DNA of 64,000 nt from an uncultured Ruminococcus sp. Lineage in GTDB: Bacteria; Bacillota; Clostridia; Oscillospirales; Ruminococcaceae. Positions 24,450-33,688 of this stretch are shown in pieces (positions within the stretch are counted from its first letter, which is position 1; each line of letters begins with the position of its first letter). The stretch covers positions 48,982 through 112,981 of the forward strand of contig UQYK01000002.1 in NCBI GenBank assembly GCA_900545285.1, given 5' to 3'. Made by a program: the position numbers and the translations under genes. The notes beneath the pieces are model-generated. The model was not told where the DNA came from. It searched no databases and saw only the letters and a program-made list of their open reading frames with translations.

Positions 24450-25070
24450 TTATTCAAACGGTGTTACCGGATCCGGCGTAGGCTCCATATCTTCCCGTTT
24501 CATTTCATAGGTATAGCCGTCTGTCCAGTCTACCAGACCGGCAGCAGGATAATAATACAGTGTCAGTTCCTTGAAATCGGCCGGTACTTCCAGATAAACA
24601 TAGCCCTGCCTGGTTTCTCCCGGTTCAATGGGGTCATTGAACATCTCTGCATCCTCTCCGAATTGGAGAGAAATAAACCGGGTTCCGCGCACGCTGATAC
24701 CGGAATATGCCTCGCCGTCTACCACCACGCCAAAGCTCTGGGACAGGCTGTTGGCAATCAGCTTCTGATCCGAGCCGTTGTGAATGGTCATCTGAAAAAA
24801 GGTAATGCCGATCTTTTCGTCCCCGTCCACAAAGGTGTAGGGAGAAAGATATGCGTGATCTAATGTTGCGGTGATATCCTTGGAGGAAACCTCTTCCCCC
24901 TTTTCTGCGGTGTAGAGGTTCGTGATTTCGGTAACAGCGGTGGCAACATCTGTTTCATCTGCCAGATCGCGGCCGGTGACTTCCTTCTTGCCGCATCCCG
25001 GCACGGCAAACAACAGCACAGCCCCCAGAACCAGACTCAGGGTCTGTGTCCATTTTCTGCTTTTTTTCAT
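24450..25070 (-). CDS. DUF5067-like lipoprotein
   Basis: A 206-residue lipoprotein with a signal peptide and lipobox VPGC near residue 26. The mature part has the beta-sandwich pattern of DUF5067/DUF4352 proteins (ITFFQMTIHNGSDQKLIAN; PIEPGETRQGYVYLEVP). These immunoglobulin-like lipoproteins are common in Bacillota and lack a defined role. The ribosome site GGAAAGAAGAG lies near the ATG. Confidence 0.8.
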   Translation of the reverse strand: MKKSRKWTQTLSLVLGAVLLFAVPGCGKKEVTGRDLADETDVATAVTEITNLYTAEKGEEVSSKDITATLDHAYLSPYTFVDGDEKIGITFFQMTIHNGSDQKLIANSLSQSFGVVVDGEAYSGISVRGTRFISLQFGEDAEMFNDPIEPGETRQGYVYLEVPADFKELTLYYYPAAGLVDWTDGYTYEMKREDMEPTPDPVTPFE

Positions 25071-25156
25071 GGAATTTTCTCTTCCTTTCTGTCAGAGCCT
25101 GTCCTCGCGACAGATACGTCTGCAAGGATGGTTTCTGTTGATATGATATATCATGG

Positions 25157-25208
25157 AAAAAGCTGTTCCGCAGCCGGCCGGAAGCCGGGCAGCAGAACAG
25201 CCTTTTAA
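25157..25208 (-). terminator. Terminator after the ferredoxin gene
   Basis: AAAAGCTGTTC and GAACAGCCTTTT enclose a GC-rich inner hairpin just beyond the ferredoxin stop. Confidence 0.8.
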
Positions 25209-25223
25209 AGTGTATATATCCGA

Positions 25224-25394
25224 TCAGTCTGCTTCAATTGCATCAGCGGGACATACATTTGCACAAGAACCGCAGGAAATGCAAGCATCTTCTGCAATCT
25301 CATACTTCTCTGCACCCTCAGAAATTGCGTCAACCGGGCACTCAGGCTGGCAGCTGCCGCAGCTAAGACATGCGTCTGTGATTTTATATGCCAT
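25224..25394 (-). CDS. 2[4Fe-4S] ferredoxin
   Basis: A 56-residue protein, the usual length of clostridial ferredoxins, with two CxxCxxCxxxCP clusters: CLSCGSCQPECP and CISCGSCANVCP. It carries low-potential electrons, for example with pyruvate:ferredoxin oxidoreductase or hydrogenase. GGAGGTGA precedes the ATG at 25394, ruling out a longer upstream frame. Single-gene unit. Confidence 0.96.
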   Translation of the reverse strand: MAYKITDACLSCGSCQPECPVDAISEGAEKYEIAEDACISCGSCANVCPADAIEAD

Positions 25395-25536
25395 TTGTAT
25401 TTCACCTCCGTAACCGTTGTTACCCCTATTATAGCAGATTCCATGAAAAAAAGCAAGTGCTTTCTCCGGATTTCTCAGAAGATATTCCGGAGAGCGTGTT
25501 TTTAAAAACCGTTCCGGAATATCCGCCGCCGCGGCC

Positions 25537-26181
25537 TCAGTTAGAGCGGCTTTTAAAAACCATCTGCATGGGAAATCCATGGGAATCTGCGTGATTATAG
25601 GTGACACGGGATTGTGCAATCTGATTCTGCACCCGTTTCATATCGCTCATGCTTTGCAGAATGGATGCCGTATTTCTGGCATCTGCCAGTGCGCCGTGCT
25701 CTGTCCCCTCAAAATAAATTTCCATGGAGCCTAGTGCACTGGTGAGATTCATGGGGCGGGAAAAGCCATAGAGCCGCTGGTGAATCCGCTGCAAGTCAAT
25801 CCAGTGTGCATAGCACATGTCCGGCAGCGCGGTTTCTTTTAGCTCCGCTTCCCGCAGCATGACGCACTGGTCGGAATTGCTCCAGGTATAAAACCGACTG
25901 GGCACCGCGGTTCCCACCCACTGGATAAAATCCTGCACGGCGCTTTCATAACCGGGGGCATGTGCCACTGTTTCTTCCTGAATCCCCGTGATTTTTGTGA
26001 TATAAGGCGGAATCACACTGTAGCGAGGGCGCACATAGGTCTGAAACTCACCCAGGATTTCATTTTGCTCATTTAATTTTACTGCGCCGATTTCCAGAAT
26101 TTCACTGCTGGCAATGGCCTGCAAATCCGCATCCCGAATCGGCGTAAATTCCAGATCCAGCACAATTTTATTGCCGCGCAT
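25537..26181 (-). CDS. DEDDh-family 3'-5' exonuclease
   Basis: The ATG at 26181 follows GAGGGGAAAG; 214 residues. It has DLEFTP (Asp/Glu of ExoI), a central Asp region and HGALADARN (His and Asp of ExoIII), the four acidic metal ligands plus His of DEDDh nucleases. It most resembles ERI-1/KapD-type exonucleases and not DNA polymerase epsilon subunits. The substrate may be RNA or DNA ends. No partner gene is obvious nearby. Confidence 0.88.
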   Translation of the reverse strand: MRGNKIVLDLEFTPIRDADLQAIASSEILEIGAVKLNEQNEILGEFQTYVRPRYSVIPPYITKITGIQEETVAHAPGYESAVQDFIQWVGTAVPSRFYTWSNSDQCVMLREAELKETALPDMCYAHWIDLQRIHQRLYGFSRPMNLTSALGSMEIYFEGTEHGALADARNTASILQSMSDMKRVQNQIAQSRVTYNHADSHGFPMQMVFKSRSN

Positions 26182-26297
26182 GCTGCTTTCCCCTCTTTTC
26201 CAAAACACGTCTCACGTTTTCAATTCCTTTGCAAGCAAAAGCCTCAGTCAAAAGCACCGGCTGCCTGTCCGCCGTAAAAATGGCGCTGGAATAAAAC

Positions 26298-26330
26298 AGG
26301 CGAACGGAAACACGCTCCATTCGCCTTTTT
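26298..26330 (-). terminator. Terminator after the pspA unit
   Basis: GGCGAA and TTCGCC flank a 15-base loop; on the minus strand TGTTTTATT follows. Confidence 0.75.
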
Positions 26331-26363
26331 TCCAATCCGGAAAGGCTGTGTATGCCGTCTGCA

Positions 26364-26531
26364 TCAGCTCAGACCGCACTCATCATAATCCTTCCACTTT
26401 TCTTCATACAGCCGTCTGCGGTGACTGGAAAACCAGTATACAATTCCGGCAACACTCCCGGCAATGGCCAGAAGCACCAGAATCAAGCCGCACAGCGAAC
26501 TTCTTTCATATTTTTCCCGTGATTTCATCAT
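26364..26531 (-). CDS. 55-residue single-pass membrane protein coupled to pspA
   Basis: The ATG overlaps the pspA stop as ATGA, a classic translational-coupling junction. The product starts MMKSREKYERSS, has one hydrophobic helix (LCGLILVLLAIAGSVAGIVYW, about 13-33) and a basic then acidic tail (SSHRRRLYEEKWKDYDECGLS). No family is recognised. Position suggests a membrane partner of PspA, analogous in role to PspB/PspC but unrelated in sequence as far as can be seen. Confidence 0.75.
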   Translation of the reverse strand: MMKSREKYERSSLCGLILVLLAIAGSVAGIVYWFSSHRRRLYEEKWKDYDECGLS

Positions 26532-27232
26532 GCCATCGTGCTCCCTTCTGCTGTGGTTTCCGCAGTCGGATTCATCTCCGCCATCAGCCGCTGCAATTCT
26601 GCATCTACATCCATATCGTGCTGCAACTGCTCAAACGTCTTTTCCTCTGCGGCATGATCTGTGCCGGCAATCTCTGCAAACGCTGCGGCCTCTGCCTCCT
26701 GGCGTGTTACCTTTTCTTCCATGCGATTGAATTTATCCAGCGCACTGGAGGAATCCAGGCCGCCTACAGACTGAGCCAGATTCTTCTGCGTCTTTGCCAT
26801 CTGCGAGCGTGCCACCAGCATTGCCTGACGGCTCTTGGCCTCTTCCAGCTTTGCCTTCAGAGCCTCTACCTGTTCCCGCACCTGGGCTGTCTGCGCCGAG
26901 ATCTGATCATACATCTGCTGATACTGCTTGACATCCTCGTCCGCCTTCACCTTATGAGACAGTGCCTTCTTTGCCAGATCCACTTCTCCGGCATTTAATG
27001 CAGCCTTTGCCTTTGCCTCCCAATCTGCGGAGGTCTTGACGGCGGTATCCAGCTGCCGCTTTGCAATCCGTTCACTGGCCATTGCTTTTCCCAGCGCCTG
27101 GGTTGCCTGGTTGACATCCTTTTGCAGTTCCAGAATAATCTGCTTTACCATCTTTTCCGGATCCTCTGCCCGGTCAATCAGGTCATTGATATTGGCTTTT
27201 AATACATCACCGATTCTCGAAAAAATACCCAT
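26528..27232 (-). CDS. pspA: PspA/IM30 (Vipp1) family protein
   Basis: The 234-residue protein starts MGIFSRIGDVLKANINDLID, the amphipathic helix by which PspA/Vipp1 binds stressed membranes, and continues as coiled coil over about residues 25-190. It forms ESCRT-III-like assemblies that protect the inner membrane. The C-terminus is short and Thr/Glu-rich. Its stop overlaps the start of the 55-residue membrane ORF. GGAGG precedes the start. Confidence 0.94.
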   Translation of the reverse strand: MGIFSRIGDVLKANINDLIDRAEDPEKMVKQIILELQKDVNQATQALGKAMASERIAKRQLDTAVKTSADWEAKAKAALNAGEVDLAKKALSHKVKADEDVKQYQQMYDQISAQTAQVREQVEALKAKLEEAKSRQAMLVARSQMAKTQKNLAQSVGGLDSSSALDKFNRMEEKVTRQEAEAAAFAEIAGTDHAAEEKTFEQLQHDMDVDAELQRLMAEMNPTAETTAEGSTMA

Positions 27233-27580
27233 AAAAACCTCCTGTTGGTTTCATCCGCAGCCTGTGTGCCGATCACACAGCTCTGCCTGTTATCTGATGC
27301 CATAAGCGGTCTGATTTCTTTTTCTCTGGGAAAGCGCGCGTGCTTCCGGAAAACTGAAGTCCAAGGGCGCCCCCCGCAGCCATGTTTTGCCGCTTTTTTA
27401 TCATACCACATTTCCTATGGATTGTCAAGAGAAATCTTACAAAACATTTACAAATTCCGAAAATCATCGACGTTTTGCCCAAAATGTCTGAGAATGAAAA
27501 GCGGCAGCCTTTCATTCTGCCGGAAATCCGGTGGAAATTCCTACAAAACGCTTACAGCTCCAAAATCCCCATATTCTGTA

Positions 27581-27624
27581 AAAAAACAGTTCCTGAAACC
27601 GCTTTGGTTTCAGGAACTGTTTTC
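27581..27624 (-). terminator. Terminator closing the glycan operon
   Basis: AAAACAGTTCCTGAAACC and GGTTTCAGGAACTGTTTT flank five bases, one of the strongest hairpins in the window. Confidence 0.92.
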
Positions 27625-28040
27625 TATGCATCTGTCTCCGGTGCCTCTTCCGTTTCCGAAGGCCCTTTAAGAATCCGATCCAGTGCATTGCTGTTCAGTT
27701 GTGTGGAAAGGCGCAGACGATTGATTTCTGCCTGCATGGCATCCATTTCTGCTGCCACGCGACCCAGAATCTTTTTTTCCTTTACCGAGAGGGTTTCCAA
27801 TTCCTCTTCCAGGCGCTGAATTTTAATTTCCAGCGTCCGGTTCTGAATTTCCAGTGCCCGAAGCCGCGCCGCCGTCCCCAGATTGATCTGATTCTGACGC
27901 AGACCAAACACATGAATCTGTCTGGGCCAGCCCTTTACCTTCTGCTGTTCCCATTCCTCTTCTGCATAGGCCTCTGACGGGATGCCGTACCCTGTTCCCT
28001 CTGCCTGCTCCCGTTCGAGCATTTCCTCTATTTTATCCAT
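27624..28040 (-). CDS. Hypothetical coiled-coil protein at the end of the glycan operon
   Basis: 138 residues. Residues 55-115 form a heptad-rich coiled coil (NRTLEIKIQRLEEELETLSV); the N-terminus is acidic with KGWPRQIHVFGLRQNQINLG between. It begins 20 bp after rmd and ends at the operon terminator, so it is co-transcribed with glycan genes. No enzyme motif or membrane segment is seen. It could organise the biosynthetic proteins, but this is a guess. Confidence 0.7.
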   Translation of the reverse strand: MDKIEEMLEREQAEGTGYGIPSEAYAEEEWEQQKVKGWPRQIHVFGLRQNQINLGTAARLRALEIQNRTLEIKIQRLEEELETLSVKEKKILGRVAAEMDAMQAEINRLRLSTQLNSNALDRILKGPSETEEAPETDA

Positions 28041-28060
28041 GGGTGCGTCCTCCTTCTCCC

Positions 28061-29008
28061 TCAGTTTTCAGCGGTGCTGCGCCAATAGTCCAGTGTTTCC
28101 CGAATGGTCTGTTCCAGGGGAATTTCCGGCATCCAGCCGGTGTCTGCCTGAAGCTTTGCGATATCTGCCTGAATCACCGGCACTTCTACCGGTCGCAGCT
28201 TTGCCGGATCCACTTCGACTGTAATTGCGACACCGCTGAGACGAATAATCCGTTCCAGAATCTCCTGGATGGAGATGGCTCTGCCGCTGCCCACATTATA
28301 GGTTTCCCCGGCCTTGCCGTGAAGCGCCAGCAGGCTGTAGGCTCTCATTACGTCCCGTACATCTGTGAAATCCCGGACAGCAGACAAATTTCCCACGCGC
28401 ATCACCGGTTCCCGCATTCCGGCTGCAATCTCTGCCGCCTGCTTACAGAAATCCGAAACCACAAACTGCGGTGCCTGTCCCGGCCCGATGTGATTAAAGG
28501 CACGAACCATGGTAATATCCATATCATAGGACTTGGCATACAGCGTACCGAACAGGTTCTGTGCCGCTTTGGTAATGGCATACGGATTTCCCGGCTGCAC
28601 CGGTGTTGTTTCTGATACCAGACTCAGCCCCTTGGGCAGTACGCCGTATTCCTCTCCGGAACCAATGAGCAGCACTTTCGGCTGATAGTCCTCGATTGCC
28701 CGGATGGCTTCCAGAACATTCAGGCTGCCATGAATATTGATATCCACAGTAAGCTGCGGATTTTTCCAGGAATATGCCACAGAGCTTTGCGCCGCCAGGT
28801 GAAAAATCACATCCGGGCGCAGCCGGATCAGCAGTGCTTCTACTGCATCCTGATCCAGGATATCCAGGTTATAGATCTCACAGCCGTCCACAGAAACTGT
28901 TTCTTTCGGAAGCTTGGTGACAACTGTTTCCCAGCCGCGATCCTGCATCAGATGTTCGGCCAGATATTTTCCCACAAATCCGCCGCCGCCGATAATGAGT
29001 GCTTTCAT
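28061..29008 (-). CDS. rmd: GDP-4-dehydro-6-deoxy-mannose reductase (Rmd-like)
   Basis: The 315-residue extended SDR has GGGGFVGKYL (Rossmann), HLAAQSS, and the catalytic YAITK motif, with VRAFNHIGPGQ typical of the RMD/Gmd branch. Following Gmd it should reduce GDP-4-keto-6-deoxy-mannose to GDP-D-rhamnose; the talose epimer is an alternative. Its start overlaps the upstream glycosyltransferase stop by four bases (29005-29008). Confidence 0.88.
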   Translation of the reverse strand: MKALIIGGGGFVGKYLAEHLMQDRGWETVVTKLPKETVSVDGCEIYNLDILDQDAVEALLIRLRPDVIFHLAAQSSVAYSWKNPQLTVDINIHGSLNVLEAIRAIEDYQPKVLLIGSGEEYGVLPKGLSLVSETTPVQPGNPYAITKAAQNLFGTLYAKSYDMDITMVRAFNHIGPGQAPQFVVSDFCKQAAEIAAGMREPVMRVGNLSAVRDFTDVRDVMRAYSLLALHGKAGETYNVGSGRAISIQEILERIIRLSGVAITVEVDPAKLRPVEVPVIQADIAKLQADTGWMPEIPLEQTIRETLDYWRSTAEN

Positions 29009-30171
29009 TGTTCATGCCGCCTTTCTGTAAGCTGTTCCAATGTGTGGAAAACTGCGTCCAGCACACCGGATTCTTCAAATTCCTGTTTCACGCGTTCTGC
29101 CGCCGCTGCGCCAAAGCTTTGCCGCAGTTCCGGTGCATCCACCAGTGTCTGCATTGCCTTCGCCAGCGCGTCCGCATCCCCCGGTGCCACGGTCAGTCCT
29201 GTGATTCCGTCCAGGCTCACATGGGGCACACCTGTGGGGAGTGCTGTATTGATCACCGGTTTTCCATAGACCATGGCTTCCAGCTGGACAATTCCAAAGG
29301 CCTCACTGTTTGCCACAGAGGGCAGCACCAGAAAGTCACAGTCTGCAAATGCCGCACGTAAGTCTGCTTCCGGCAGCGGTTCCAGGAAATGTACCTGCTC
29401 TGCCTTGCCGTTGTCCTGGAGCATGTGGTGCAGCCTCTCTTCCATTTCCGGTGTACCGTGTCCCACCAGAAACAGTTCACAGCCCTCTACCTTTCCAAAG
29501 GCTTCCAGGAGCACTTCAATGCCCTTGTAATATACAAACCGCCCGACAAACAGTGCGCGCACTGCCTTGGGATTTTTCTGCATCTGCTGCAAAATCGGCT
29601 TTCGCGGTACGCTGAGGTATGCCTTTGTGTCAAGTCCATAGGGAATCACCCTGCACTTTTCCGAAAACTGAGTCAGAAAAGGAGAGCTGGAAATATGACC
29701 GGGTGTTGCTGCAATGATGCAGTCCGCCCGGCGCAGAAGCCACATCAAAAGCGGCTTGTAAAACCGCAGCAGCAGCTTTTGCCGTACCACATCGCTGTGC
29801 CATGCCAGCACCACCGGCCCCTTATACCCGGAAAGCAGACACGCCAGATCTGCCAGGGGAAACGGCATATGAATTTCCACCACATCTGCCCATTTCGACA
29901 GCTTCCGGAACTGTCGCACAAAGGAAAAGGACAGGGGACAGGAAAAATAAGTGCCCAGACTGGAAGCGTAGTGCACAGAAACTCCTTCTACTACGCGGTC
30001 TTCTCCCTTGCCCTTTTCCTGGCAAACCAGAACCTGCACCTCTGCATCCGGCCGCCGGGAAAATGCTCTGGAAAAGGTACGCACCAGGCTTTCAATTCCG
30101 CCGATATGGGGATAATATGCTTTATTCACCTGCAAAATCCGGAGCTTTCGCCCTGCCTTCTGCTCAGTCAT
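29005..30171 (-). CDS. GT4-type glycosyltransferase
   Basis: The ATG at 30171 follows GAGGAGG and overlaps the upstream stop by eight bases; 388 residues. KLRILQVNKAYYPHIGGIE opens the acceptor domain; the donor domain has FVGRFVYYKGIEVLLEAF and the EX7E motif in NSEAFGIVQLEAM. This resembles mannosyl/rhamnosyltransferases of O-antigen and capsule clusters. The operon context suggests a GDP-mannose or GDP-rhamnose donor. Confidence 0.9.
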   Translation of the reverse strand: MTEQKAGRKLRILQVNKAYYPHIGGIESLVRTFSRAFSRRPDAEVQVLVCQEKGKGEDRVVEGVSVHYASSLGTYFSCPLSFSFVRQFRKLSKWADVVEIHMPFPLADLACLLSGYKGPVVLAWHSDVVRQKLLLRFYKPLLMWLLRRADCIIAATPGHISSSPFLTQFSEKCRVIPYGLDTKAYLSVPRKPILQQMQKNPKAVRALFVGRFVYYKGIEVLLEAFGKVEGCELFLVGHGTPEMEERLHHMLQDNGKAEQVHFLEPLPEADLRAAFADCDFLVLPSVANSEAFGIVQLEAMVYGKPVINTALPTGVPHVSLDGITGLTVAPGDADALAKAMQTLVDAPELRQSFGAAAAERVKQEFEESGVLDAVFHTLEQLTERRHEQ

Positions 30172-31315
30172 GGCAAACCTCCTCGTACACGGCATACAGC
30201 TGCTTTGCCGAGGCCTCCCAGGAGAACTGTGCGGCGCGCTTCGGCCCGGCTTCGGCCAGGCGCTTTCGCAGATCTGCATCTGTGTACAACTGTTCCAGGC
30301 CGTCTGCAATTGCTCCCGGATCATACGGATCTACAACCACGGCATCTTCTCCCACCACTTCCGGCAGAGATGCCGCATGGGTAGTCAGCACCGGCACACC
30401 GCACGCCATCGCTTCCAGCGGCGGCATGCCGAATCCCTCATAAATCGAGGGAAAGACAAAGGCCAGCGCACCACACATCAGGGGGCAGATGTCCTCATCC
30501 GGCACATATTCCGTAAACAGCACCGTTTTTTCCAGATGCAGCTCCTGCACCTTCCGGTAGATGCCGTCATCCAGCCAGCCCTTTCCGCCAGCCAGCACCA
30601 GATACGGTGCCTGGGATTTTCCCTTGGCAAAGCGGTCATAGGCATCAATGAGACGTTCCAGATTCTTCCGCGGTTCCACTGTTCCCAGGTACAGGAAATA
30701 TTCCCGATCCAGGGAGAATTTCTCCCGGACAGCCGCAATCTGCGCCGCATCTTCCACCGGATGGAACCGGTTCTGGTCTACGCCGCAGTATACCACGCGG
30801 ATTTTATCCGCAAACTGCGGGAAATAGCGGATGATCTCCTGCCTGGAGAATTCCGAGTCCGTCACAATCCGGTCGGCGCGCTTCATGGATTTTTTAAGCC
30901 CTGTATCCAGCATATAGCGGGTACGCCCCCGTACTGTCTCCGGAAATGTTTTATACACCATATCGTGCACTGTGACGATTTTCTTTCCGGCCACATGGGG
31001 CGGCACAATATAGTTGAAGAAATGTGTCACCTGCGCCTGATCTCCAAAATAATGCTGGTACGATATCGGCAAAAAGTTGGATACCAAACGGTAGACATAG
31101 CCGGAAGCCTTTGCCCAATGGGGCGTGACATTCTCCCGCAGATAGGGCTTTAGCCGTTCAATTTTGATCTCCTCGTTTTTCCGGGAAAAGAATTGCAGCA
31201 AAAATGCATCCTCCGGGTGCAGCCGGGAGAGTGCCTTGATCTGTCCGGCCTCACAATAGCCGATTCCTGTCATACGGCAGCCGATCAGCGGCAGTACATC
31301 AAACGCAATGCGCAA
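30164..31315 (-). CDS. GT4-type glycosyltransferase (TTG start)
   Basis: The start is decided by AAGGAGG eight bases before a TTG at 31315, giving LRIAFDVLPLIG (read as Met), the usual N-terminus of this family, and 383 residues. The donor domain has YLGTVEPRKNLERLIDAY and EGFGMPPLEAM (EX7E), typical of GT4 mannosyltransferases such as WbaZ or MtfB types. Overlaps the next gene by eight bases, so the two transferases are translationally coupled. Confidence 0.9.
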   Translation of the reverse strand: MRIAFDVLPLIGCRMTGIGYCEAGQIKALSRLHPEDAFLLQFFSRKNEEIKIERLKPYLRENVTPHWAKASGYVYRLVSNFLPISYQHYFGDQAQVTHFFNYIVPPHVAGKKIVTVHDMVYKTFPETVRGRTRYMLDTGLKKSMKRADRIVTDSEFSRQEIIRYFPQFADKIRVVYCGVDQNRFHPVEDAAQIAAVREKFSLDREYFLYLGTVEPRKNLERLIDAYDRFAKGKSQAPYLVLAGGKGWLDDGIYRKVQELHLEKTVLFTEYVPDEDICPLMCGALAFVFPSIYEGFGMPPLEAMACGVPVLTTHAASLPEVVGEDAVVVDPYDPGAIADGLEQLYTDADLRKRLAEAGPKRAAQFSWEASAKQLYAVYEEVCHD

Positions 31316-31348
31316 AGGGAATTCCTCCTTCGGTTCACAATATGGCAA

Positions 31349-31376
31349 ACAAGGGCAGAAGAAACTCTGCCCTTGT
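31349..31376 (-). terminator. Intra-operon hairpin between gmd and the transferases
   Basis: ACAAGGGCAGA and TCTGCCCTTGT flank six bases; the minus strand continues TTTGCC with only a short T run. It may be a partial terminator or processing site lowering downstream expression. Confidence 0.65.
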
Positions 31377-31437
31377 CTGAGCGCCTGCTCCAATCAAATT
31401 GAAACAGCGTCACATCATTCTTTTTCAAAAAGTGCTC

Positions 31438-32487
<1,050 letters not shown>

Positions 32488-32608
32488 CTATACTTATGGC
32501 AGCTGCGCGGAATGCATCGCCGCCTCAATAGCCTGTTTGTGCCGGATTTTTTGCCCCAGCGTTCCTGCGCTGCTCCGGCTGGAACCGTTTCTCCCGGAAT
32601 GCGCGTGC

Positions 32609-33685
32609 TTATACCAGCTGATTCCGGTTGCAGATCTTCAGGTTCTCAATTACCTTTTTTACATCCTGTGTGCTGTCCTTGGCACAGATCAGTACTGCGT
32701 CATCGGTATCGACCACAATCAGATCTTCCACACCCACTGCTGCAATCAGGCGCTTTCCGCCACAGATTGTGCTGCGCTGAGTACCGATGGTAACTACATC
32801 GCCTTCGATGTAATTGCCGTATTCGTTAGTGGGATTGATTCGCTCTACTGCCAGCCAGTTTCCCACATCATCCCAGCCGAAGCTGCCGGGCAGAGTGTAG
32901 ATGTTCTCTGCCTTTTCCATTACACCAAAGTCGATGGATTCGCTGCGGAATGCATGGTACTCTGTTTCCAGCACGGTGTCATACTGCTCTGTGCCTACAG
33001 CTGCTTCAATCCGTTCCAGACCCTCGTAGATATCCGGCATCAGTGTCTGGATATTGTGCAGGATGGAAGAAGTCTTCCAGACGAACATGCCGCTGTTCCA
33101 GAGATAGCGGTGAGAAGCCAGATATTCCTTTGCCGTTTCCAGATCCGGCTTTTCCACAAAGCGCTCCACCCGATAAACCCCGGTCATATCCAGGTCGGTG
33201 TCCCGTTCAAACTTAATATACCCGTATCCGGTCTCCGGATACGTGGGTGTAATGCCGATGGTCACCAGATTTTCATCCTTTTCTGCCACAGCTACAGCCT
33301 GACGCAGGGTGTCCACATACATTTCCTCATAGCGGATCAGGTGGTCAGAAGGCAGCACCAGAATCATGGCCTCACCGTACTTTTTCCGGATAACGGCGGC
33401 AGCCAGACCGATACAGGGCGCAGTATTCCGGCCGCACGGTTCCAGCAGAACATTTTCCGCCGGGAGCGCGGGCAGCTGTTCCTGCACCAGGCCGGCATAG
33501 CTGACATTGGTAACCACGTAGATATCTTCCATATCCACCAGCGGCAGCAGACGCTTTACGGTCTTTTGAATCATGGTTTCTCCGTCCTTGGTGAGGGAGA
33601 GAAACTGCTTCGGATAATTGACACGGCTCTTGGGCCAGAAGCGTTCGCCCCGGCCGCCGGCCATAATGACTGCGGTGATCTTCAT
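32609..33685 (-). CDS. manC: Mannose-1-phosphate guanylyltransferase
   Basis: 358 residues, the short form without the phosphomannose isomerase domain. VIMAGGRGERFWPKSR and PKQFLSL form the nucleotide-binding signature, and VEKPDLETA and WNSGMFVW are family motifs. It makes GDP-mannose for Gmd. It begins three bases after the stop of the upstream sugar transferase gene region. Confidence 0.95.
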   Translation of the reverse strand: MKITAVIMAGGRGERFWPKSRVNYPKQFLSLTKDGETMIQKTVKRLLPLVDMEDIYVVTNVSYAGLVQEQLPALPAENVLLEPCGRNTAPCIGLAAAVIRKKYGEAMILVLPSDHLIRYEEMYVDTLRQAVAVAEKDENLVTIGITPTYPETGYGYIKFERDTDLDMTGVYRVERFVEKPDLETAKEYLASHRYLWNSGMFVWKTSSILHNIQTLMPDIYEGLERIEAAVGTEQYDTVLETEYHAFRSESIDFGVMEKAENIYTLPGSFGWDDVGNWLAVERINPTNEYGNYIEGDVVTIGTQRSTICGGKRLIAAVGVEDLIVVDTDDAVLICAKDSTQDVKKVIENLKICNRNQLV

Positions 33686-33688
33686 GTT

